The notes beneath the pieces were generated by a model. That model did not search any database, was not told the DNA's origin, and worked only from the letters and a program-made list of their open reading frames with translations. Shown here one piece after another: positions 5,682-11,084 of a stretch of DNA of 11,084 bases. Source of the stretch: Bacillota bacterium. Its GTDB lineage: Bacteria > Bacillota > Dethiobacteria > DTU022. The stretch spans positions 1 to 11,084 of the forward strand of contig JAAZPS010000023.1 in NCBI GenBank assembly GCA_012797095.1. Direction: 5' to 3'. The translations under genes were made by a program, and so were the position numbers. Positions within the stretch are counted from its first letter, which is position 1. Each line of letters starts with the position of its first letter.

Positions 5682-7649
5682 ATGACAACAGAAAAGATCA
5701 CTGCAGAAGAACGGATCAGGAAGATGATCACCGGCTCTCCCGGGCTTCCCGAAGATGGGAAGGGACTTTTGCTGACCGGTAACGAATACGTCTCCCTGCC
5801 CGAGATCGGCCCGGGTGGAGAGATCGGCTCGCTCAACCTGCTCCACAGGGGCGCCCGCGGCCTTCTCGAATTCAGGGGCACCGGGAAAAGAGCGCTGCTC
5901 GCTCCCCGGGTCAAGATCGCGGGCGAAGAGCTGCTCCGGGAGGGAGAGAGCTTCACCTGGAGTTACCGCCAGGACTGGATCGCTCACGGCGAACACCGCC
6001 TGGAGGGCCGCTGTCTCATCGAGAGCGATATCTTCGCCCCGCCAGGGCACCGCGGCTGCTGCTGCCGGCTCCGCCTGACCAACCTGTCGCCGGAGCCGCT
6101 CCAGGCTGAAGCGGGCTGGCAGGGCTGCTGGGGCGAGTTCAATTACCTGATCTTCAGCCGCCGCCCCGTCGAGGGCACCAGGGCGGTCTGGTACGACTCC
6201 TGGACCAAGAGCCTTCTGCTGGAGGGGCGCAGCGGCCTTCCCCTGGCTGCCCTGGCGCTGAATCTGGTTGCGGAGCGCCCGGCAGACCGGCTGCTTCCCT
6301 GGGAGCTCTCCGGCGGCTCCCGCGGGGAGGGGGACAAACAGGGCTCGGCTGATCGGGAGACCCTTTACCGGGGCGCGGTGCAGCTCTCGCTAGCTCCCGG
6401 TGCCGCTGCTGCGGTGACTCTCTACCTCGGCGCAAACCTGGAAGCCGACGGCGCCGGAACGACCGCGGTGGACCTGAAACGGCGCGGCGTCGAGACGCTG
6501 GCCGCAAAGACCACAGGCTGGCTGCAGTCGCGGCGGATCGAGCTTGACGACAGCGCTGCAGCAGCGCTGCTCAATCGCAATCTTTTTTTCAACTACTTCT
6601 ACGCTCTGGGACGGGCCCTGGACGACGATTCCCTCGTCCCGGTCACCTCGCGCAGCCCCCGCTACTATGTCAGCGCGGCTTTCTGGAGCCGGGATACGCT
6701 TCTGTGGAGTTTCCCCGGGCTTTTGCTGGTGGACGGGACGATCGCCCGGGAGCTGCTGCTGACCGTCTTCCAGCGCCACCTGGAACGCGCCGGCGAGCAT
6801 GCCCACTATATCAACGGCACCCTACTCTACCCCGGTTTCGAGCTGGATCAGCTGGCCGCCCATTTCCTGGCGCTGGAGCGCTACGAGAGGGTTACCGGCG
6901 ACCACTCCCTGATCCGGGAGAAAGCGATCGCCCGGGGGCTGGAGCGGCTGGTTGAAAAGGCGCTGGCGCAATTTGACCCGGAGAGCGGCTTTTACCGCAC
7001 CTTTCTAGATCCCTCGGACGACCCGGTGCTCTATCCCTTTCTGATCTACGACAATGCCCTGTTGCAGTGCGGTTTCTCCTATCTGGCGGCACTGCAGGCG
7101 GCGGATCGCTGGGAACACCCCGTCGATCTTGCCGAAGCTGCCGCTTCCCTGCAACAGACGATCTACCGTCTGGGCACGGTCAAGGGTCCCCGCGGGATCA
7201 TGTTCGCCTGGGCGGTGGATGCCAAGGGGCGCTTCCAGCTCTACGATAATCCGCCGGGGAGCCTGCAGCTGCTCTCCTTCTACGGATTCTGCTCCCCCGC
7301 GGACCGGCTCTTCCGCAATACCACGGCCTGGATCCGGTCACCGGACAACCCCCATTTTCATCACGACTGCCCCTTTGCCGAGGCCGGTTCGCTCCACGCC
7401 CCCGCTCCCTGGCCGCTGGCAGCCTGCAACGATATCCTGGCGCTGAACGAAGGGGGCGTCGACTTCCTGCTGCGGGCGCCGCTGGATAACGGCTTCTGCT
7501 GCGAGACGGTCGATCCCCACAGCGGCAAGGCTGCGACGGGGGCGGCCTTTGCCTCCGCCGCCGGCTTTCTGGCGCACGCTCTCTGGTGGCACTGGCATGA
7601 TCAACAGAAGCCCGCTGTCCGGGAAGGCTGTTCCCGGGAGGAGCAATAA
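5682..7649 (+). CDS. Six-hairpin glycosidase-like protein (glycogen debranching / GH63-GH125-like)
   Basis: This 655-residue, probably cytoplasmic protein has no signal peptide. Residues 25-255 form a beta-rich domain resembling the N-terminal domain of glycogen debranching-type proteins (GNEYVSLPEIGPGGEIGSLN; a Cys triplet at 126-128). Residues 290-640 form an all-helical catalytic region of the (alpha/alpha)6 type. Landmarks are SAAFWSRDTLLW (331-342), HYINGTLLYPGFELDQLAAH (375-394), YDNPPGSLQLLSFYGFCSPA (521-540), a HHDCPFAEAGSLHAPAPWPL stretch (560-579) and CCETVDPHSGKAATG (606-620). Asp338 or Asp389 and Glu608 are candidate acid/base residues by position only. The order of motifs also recalls GH125 alpha-mannosidases, so substrate assignment is open. 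The start is ATG, 6 nt after GGAGG. A GPH sugar symporter follows after 99 nt, supporting intracellular hydrolysis of an imported glycoside. Confidence 0.7.
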   Translation: MTTEKITAEERIRKMITGSPGLPEDGKGLLLTGNEYVSLPEIGPGGEIGSLNLLHRGARGLLEFRGTGKRALLAPRVKIAGEELLREGESFTWSYRQDWIAHGEHRLEGRCLIESDIFAPPGHRGCCCRLRLTNLSPEPLQAEAGWQGCWGEFNYLIFSRRPVEGTRAVWYDSWTKSLLLEGRSGLPLAALALNLVAERPADRLLPWELSGGSRGEGDKQGSADRETLYRGAVQLSLAPGAAAAVTLYLGANLEADGAGTTAVDLKRRGVETLAAKTTGWLQSRRIELDDSAAAALLNRNLFFNYFYALGRALDDDSLVPVTSRSPRYYVSAAFWSRDTLLWSFPGLLLVDGTIARELLLTVFQRHLERAGEHAHYINGTLLYPGFELDQLAAHFLALERYERVTGDHSLIREKAIARGLERLVEKALAQFDPESGFYRTFLDPSDDPVLYPFLIYDNALLQCGFSYLAALQAADRWEHPVDLAEAAASLQQTIYRLGTVKGPRGIMFAWAVDAKGRFQLYDNPPGSLQLLSFYGFCSPADRLFRNTTAWIRSPDNPHFHHDCPFAEAGSLHAPAPWPLAACNDILALNEGGVDFLLRAPLDNGFCCETVDPHSGKAATGAAFASAAGFLAHALWWHWHDQQKPAVREGCSREEQ

Positions 7650-7748
7650 TTTTCGCCGTAACAGGAAAAGCGGGCCGGATCACGAAAAAGAAAGAAAAGG
7701 TAAACTTGAGGACTCGGTTCAACTATCTTGAAAAAGGAGCGCTGCGGG

Positions 7749-9071
7749 ATGGTCAAGAAACTGTCTCCCTGGGGCAAGCTCGCTTACGGTATCGGTGCGG
7801 GGGGCTTCAGCCTGATCGACCGGATCATGATCAGCTTTTTGCTGCATTACTACCTGATCAAACCGATCCGGGGCGATCAGCCGCTGGTAGCCCCGATGGT
7901 CTTCGGCGTGGTCATGTTTCTGGGAAGGGTGGTCGATGCTGTTGCCGACCCGCTCATCGCCCGCTGGTCTGACAATCACGGCGGTCGGCTCGGCCGGCGG
8001 ATCCCCTTCATGCTCTACAGCGGCATCTTCTATGTCGCCGTCTTCATCGCCCTGTTCTACCCGCCGATGGCCGCCGAATCCCCGGTGAACAGCATCTACC
8101 TGACCCTGATGCTGGGGCTCTATTTTGCCCTCTTCACCGCCTATGTCTGCCCGTACCTGGCCTTGCTGCCGGAGCTGGCCCGCTCCGGCAAGGACCGCGT
8201 CGATCTGGCCACCTGGAAAGCGGTCTTCAGCATCCTCGGGGTGGCTATCGCCCTGGTGGGCGGCGGGATCCTGATCGATTCCATCGGGATCTACGGGATG
8301 CTCTGGGTGATGGGCGGCATCGGCCTGGTCGCACTCTATATACCGGTCCTGATCAGGGAACGGGATTACGCCAGATCCGAACCGGCCACCCTGGGGCTGC
8401 GCGACGCCTTGAAGACCACTTTCCGGAACCGCCCCTTCCTGATCTACCTGGCCGGCAATGTCGCTTTCTGGCTCGGCTTCAATATCGTTACCCTGAATAT
8501 CGCCCCCTATGTCACCATCCTGCTGGGTGCGGATGAGGGGGCGGTGGCCATCTATTTCGGCCTGGCTATGGGGGTGGCCCTGCTCTCGTTCCCCCTGGTG
8601 AATATCTTTTCCAAGCGGTTCGGCCTGAAAGCGGTGATGCTTTCCTCGCTCATCCTCTTCGCCATTCTCTTGCCGGGGCTCTATTTCCTGGGGCAGCCCC
8701 TGTTCGGGTTGAGCCCGGAGCTCTACGGATATATCCTGATGGCGCTGATGGGGCTCCCCGTATCGGTGCTCTTCGTGGTCCCCGACGCCATCGTCGCGGC
8801 GGTCTCGGACCTGGAGGAAAGGCTCTCGGGGCAGCGGCGCGAGGCCATGTATTTCGGGGCCCAGGGTTTCATCCTGAAGCTGGCCCTGGGGCTTTCCACG
8901 ATCATCACCACCGGGCTGCTCCAGCTGTTCGGCGGAAGCGCCGCCCGGCCGCTCGGTGTCCAGCTGACAGGCCCGGTCGCCGCTCTGTTCATCGTCATCG
9001 GAGCGCTGATCTTTCTCCGCTACCCCGAGCGGGAGGTCACCAGTTACGAGCAGAAGACAATCGGGGTCTAG
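7749..9071 (+). CDS. GPH-family (MFS) glycoside/sugar:cation symporter
   Basis: This 440-residue, 12-helix membrane transporter belongs to the glycoside-pentoside-hexuronide:cation symporter family of the major facilitator superfamily. The N-terminus LAYGIGAGGFSLIDRIMISF with an HYYL segment, then VVDAVADPLIARWSDN...GRLGRRIPFMLYSG (about 61-92), is the hallmark of the family (the DPLIARWSD loop and GRRIPF after helix 2). Regular hydrophobic helices follow to the end. The start chosen is ATG at 7749, 9 nt after AAGGAG; an in-frame TTG at 7728 has no good ribosome binding site. It is 99 nt downstream of the glycosidase-like gene and on the same strand, so the two probably form an operon for uptake and breakdown of one substrate. 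The sugar and the coupling ion (H+ or Na+) are not evident. Confidence 0.88.
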   Translation: MVKKLSPWGKLAYGIGAGGFSLIDRIMISFLLHYYLIKPIRGDQPLVAPMVFGVVMFLGRVVDAVADPLIARWSDNHGGRLGRRIPFMLYSGIFYVAVFIALFYPPMAAESPVNSIYLTLMLGLYFALFTAYVCPYLALLPELARSGKDRVDLATWKAVFSILGVAIALVGGGILIDSIGIYGMLWVMGGIGLVALYIPVLIRERDYARSEPATLGLRDALKTTFRNRPFLIYLAGNVAFWLGFNIVTLNIAPYVTILLGADEGAVAIYFGLAMGVALLSFPLVNIFSKRFGLKAVMLSSLILFAILLPGLYFLGQPLFGLSPELYGYILMALMGLPVSVLFVVPDAIVAAVSDLEERLSGQRREAMYFGAQGFILKLALGLSTIITTGLLQLFGGSAARPLGVQLTGPVAALFIVIGALIFLRYPEREVTSYEQKTIGV

Positions 9072-9100
9072 CCGGGAAACTGTTCCGGAGATGGAGAGAA

Positions 9101-9143
9101 GCCCGGGGGCCCGTTGCAGCGGCTCCCCGGGCGGTGCTGTTTT
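9101..9143 (+). terminator. GC-rich hairpin between convergent genes
   Basis: gcccgggg (9101-9108) pairs with ccccgggc (9125-9132) over 8 bp with a 16-nt loop, followed after 7 nt by TTTT. It lies between the transporter and the convergent acyl-CoA synthetase gene. The distant, short T-run makes it a weak intrinsic terminator for the plus strand; no T-run serves the minus strand. Confidence 0.45.
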
Positions 9144-9153
9144 AGCCCATCTG

Positions 9154-11010
9154 TTACAGGATCGCCCTGAAGGTATCCCCGGCCGGGTACATCTCATCGA
9201 TGAGCGCTTTGTATTTCTCGTCGACCACCCGCCGCTTCACCTTGAGGCTGGGAGTGAGCTCGCCTGTCTCCTCGGAGAAGGGCTGATCGACGATGCGGTA
9301 TTGTTTGATCTGTTCGTAACCGGCCAGCGTCTTGTTGATCCGCTCGATGCTCTGCTGCACCAGCTCCTTTACCCGGCTGTCCCGGACCAGCTCGGTGTAG
9401 TTCCGGTAGCCGATCCCCTGCTCCCGGGCCCATTTTTCCAGCGCCGCGAATTCGGGCACCACCAGGGTGGAGATATATTTCCGGCTTTCCCCGACCACCA
9501 CGACCTGCTCGATATAGGGGTCGGTGTTGAAAGCGTTCTCGATGGGCTGGGGAGCCACATATTTGCCCCCGCTGGTCTTGAGCAGCTCTTTCTTGCGATC
9601 GGTGATCGTCAGGTAGCCCTCTTCATCGATAAAGCCGACATCGCCGGTCCGGAAAAAACGGTCGGCGGTGAAAACCTCCTTGTTGGCCGCGGGGTTTTTC
9701 CAGTATCCCTTCATCACCTGGGCCCCCCGCACCAGGATCTCACCATCAGCGGCGATCTTCTGCTCGACCCCGGGAAGGGGTTTGCCGACGCTGCCGATCC
9801 GGTTCTCCCGCGGGGTGTTGACATTGATGATCGGGCTGGTCTCGGTGAGGCCGTAGCCCTGGTAGATATCGATCCCCAGGCCGCCGAAGAAGACGATCAG
9901 TTCGCGGCTGATCGCCGCGCCCCCGGTGGTGCAGAAGCGCAGGCGGTTCAAGCCGGCCATCCTTTTAACTACGAGAAAGAGTGGCTGGCACAGGAGCAGT
10001 TTGAGCCTCGACGAAAGTGGCACTCTTTTCTTCTCACTCTTCAGCAGGTACGCTTCGCTGCCGACCCGGCTGGCCCACCAGAAATACTTTTGTACAAAGG
10101 CGGTCCGCTCCCGGAGCAGGGAGCAGATCTCGAGATAGACCTTCTCCCACAGCCGGGGCACCGAATTCATCACCGTGGGCCGGTACGTGCTCAGGGCCCA
10201 GCGGATCTCATCCGTCTCCAGGGAATCGACGATGGCCAGCAGCCCGGGCACGTAGCCGCAGCCCATCAGATCTGCCGAAAAACCGTAGACATGGCAGAAG
10301 GGCAGGTGGGCCATCCAGGTATCTTCCCGGCGGAAACCCATATCGGCGATGATCTCCCGCTGGCTGATGATATTGCGGTTGGTCAGGATCGCGCCCTTGG
10401 GCCGGCCGGTGGTTCCGGAGGTGTAGAAGACGGCAACCATATCCTCCTCGGCGGCCGCAGCGACAATCTTCTCTATTTCCGGTCTCCGGTAGCGGTTTTC
10501 GCGGCCCCACTTCAAAAAGTCGCCCAGATAGATCACCATCTCGTCGTATTCCCGATCGAGAGGGCTCATCACGATGATCTTCTCCAGCCTCTCGAGCCGG
10601 TTCCTGACCTGAAGTACCCTTTCCAGCTGCTCCCTGTCCCCGCAAAAACAGAACCTGGTCTCGGAATCGTGCAGGATCCACCAGACATCATCGGGTTTGC
10701 TTGTCGAATAGACCGGGACCATCGCTCCCCGGAGCAGCAGGGCGCCGCCGGCTGCAAACATGCACTCCGGCCGGTTGGGTGCAAATACGGCCAGGCGATC
10801 GGATTCCCGGAAACCGAAGGCGTAAAGGGCACACCCCAGATCCCAGGTAATATCGCTCATCTCCTGGCAGGTGTAGGTATGGATCCGATCAGTTCGCCGC
10901 CCCTGCTTGTCATAACGCGACTTCATGATCGGCTTGTTCGGAAAAAGATCTCCGTTGTGCAGAGCCGTGCCGACAATGGTGTCCAGATTGTAGTGCTGAA
11001 TCGCTTTCAT
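9154..11010 (-). CDS. Long-chain fatty acyl-CoA synthetase, AMP-forming
   Basis: This 618-residue member of the ANL adenylating family activates a carboxylic acid, probably a long-chain fatty acid, to acyl-AMP and then acyl-CoA. The core motifs are present in order: the phosphate-binding loop YTSGTTGRPKGA (196-207), CTTGGAAIS (360-368), YGLTET (386-391), RTGD (454-457), GYLTITDRKKELLKTSGGKY (465-484) and the C-terminal lysine region LTPSLKVKRR (585-594). Lys590 or Lys592 is the likely adenylation lysine. The insert near 295-350 and the 600-plus length fit the FAA/FadD15-like long-chain group, usually peripheral to the membrane. GAGGAGG directly abuts the ATG, so the effective Shine-Dalgarno pairing is probably the upstream part of AAAGAGG. 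No better in-frame start is evident. The gene is convergent with the sugar transporter and shares no operon with the dehydrogenase, though it could supply its substrate. Confidence 0.92.
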   Translation of the reverse strand: MKAIQHYNLDTIVGTALHNGDLFPNKPIMKSRYDKQGRRTDRIHTYTCQEMSDITWDLGCALYAFGFRESDRLAVFAPNRPECMFAAGGALLLRGAMVPVYSTSKPDDVWWILHDSETRFCFCGDREQLERVLQVRNRLERLEKIIVMSPLDREYDEMVIYLGDFLKWGRENRYRRPEIEKIVAAAAEEDMVAVFYTSGTTGRPKGAILTNRNIISQREIIADMGFRREDTWMAHLPFCHVYGFSADLMGCGYVPGLLAIVDSLETDEIRWALSTYRPTVMNSVPRLWEKVYLEICSLLRERTAFVQKYFWWASRVGSEAYLLKSEKKRVPLSSRLKLLLCQPLFLVVKRMAGLNRLRFCTTGGAAISRELIVFFGGLGIDIYQGYGLTETSPIINVNTPRENRIGSVGKPLPGVEQKIAADGEILVRGAQVMKGYWKNPAANKEVFTADRFFRTGDVGFIDEEGYLTITDRKKELLKTSGGKYVAPQPIENAFNTDPYIEQVVVVGESRKYISTLVVPEFAALEKWAREQGIGYRNYTELVRDSRVKELVQQSIERINKTLAGYEQIKQYRIVDQPFSEETGELTPSLKVKRRVVDEKYKALIDEMYPAGDTFRAIL

Positions 11011-11024
11011 CCTCCTCTTTTTGG

Positions 11025-11082
11025 CTGTTTACCGGAAACAGACAGCACCCCCGGGACAGAGCAGCCGGGGATGATCTGTCCC
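11025..11082. repeat. Two small inverted repeats upstream of the acyl-CoA synthetase
   Basis: ctgttt/aaacag (11025-11030 and 11036-11041) lies directly before the synthetase ribosome binding site, and gggacag/ctgtccc (11053-11059 and 11076-11082) follows. They may be part of a promoter/operator region or the end of a neighbouring unit outside the window. No clear -35/-10 pair is visible before the window ends. Confidence 0.3.
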
Positions 11083-11084
11083 CC

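Noticed and set aside
7719..9197. 492-residue open frame on the minus strand
   Set aside because: It lies opposite the GPH transporter and its protein is an unbroken Gln/Glu/Asp/Gly/His/Pro-rich string, the usual mirror of GC-rich membrane-protein codons. The transporter is unmistakable on the other strand.
1..11084. A new defence, phage or mobile system
   Set aside because: No nuclease, transposase, integrase, toxin-antitoxin or reverse transcriptase motif appears in any frame; all sizeable genes fit metabolic or transport families.

Overview
The window looks like chromosomal DNA from a GC-rich, anaerobe-like bacterium with Firmicutes-style expression signals. These include strong AGGAGG-type ribosome binding sites, GTG and apparently CTG starts, and a textbook sigma-A-type promoter (TTGACA, 17 nt, TATAAT) in front of a tRNA with an encoded CCA end. 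The lineage is an inference from these signals and the gene families; there is no taxonomic marker beyond one tRNA. All the protein genes belong to recognisable families. I see no phage, insertion sequence, CRISPR array, toxin or defence system.

Left part (1-3200): the strand-minus genes are a MscS-type mechanosensitive channel, a two-gene cassette of small paralogous membrane proteins resembling half-size YraQ/DUF318 permeases, and tRNA-Leu(GAG) with its own promoter and downstream hairpin. The spacers here hold a dispersed repeat with a conserved core, gagatccttcg...ctcaggatgaca. Two inverted copies flank a degenerate G-rich tandem array at the left edge, and a third copy lies between the permease pair and the tRNA.

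Middle (3200-5520): a long spacer with an AT-rich island leads into a plus-strand pair, a free-standing SCP2 lipid-binding protein and an acyl-CoA dehydrogenase, closed by a strong terminator. The pair suggests acyl-CoA or lipid handling. The dehydrogenase carries Asp where most family members have the catalytic Glu.

Right part (5520-11084): a plus-strand pair encodes a six-hairpin glycosidase-like protein, related in layout to glycogen debranching and GH63/GH125-type enzymes, and a GPH-family sugar:cation symporter, so uptake and hydrolysis of a glycoside is the likely joint role. A 16-bp perfect palindrome sits just before the glycosidase ribosome binding site. Convergent to this pair, on the minus strand, is a long-chain acyl-CoA synthetase (AMP-forming) with all adenylation motifs intact. 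It could supply acyl-CoA to the SCP2/dehydrogenase pair, although it is not in the same operon.
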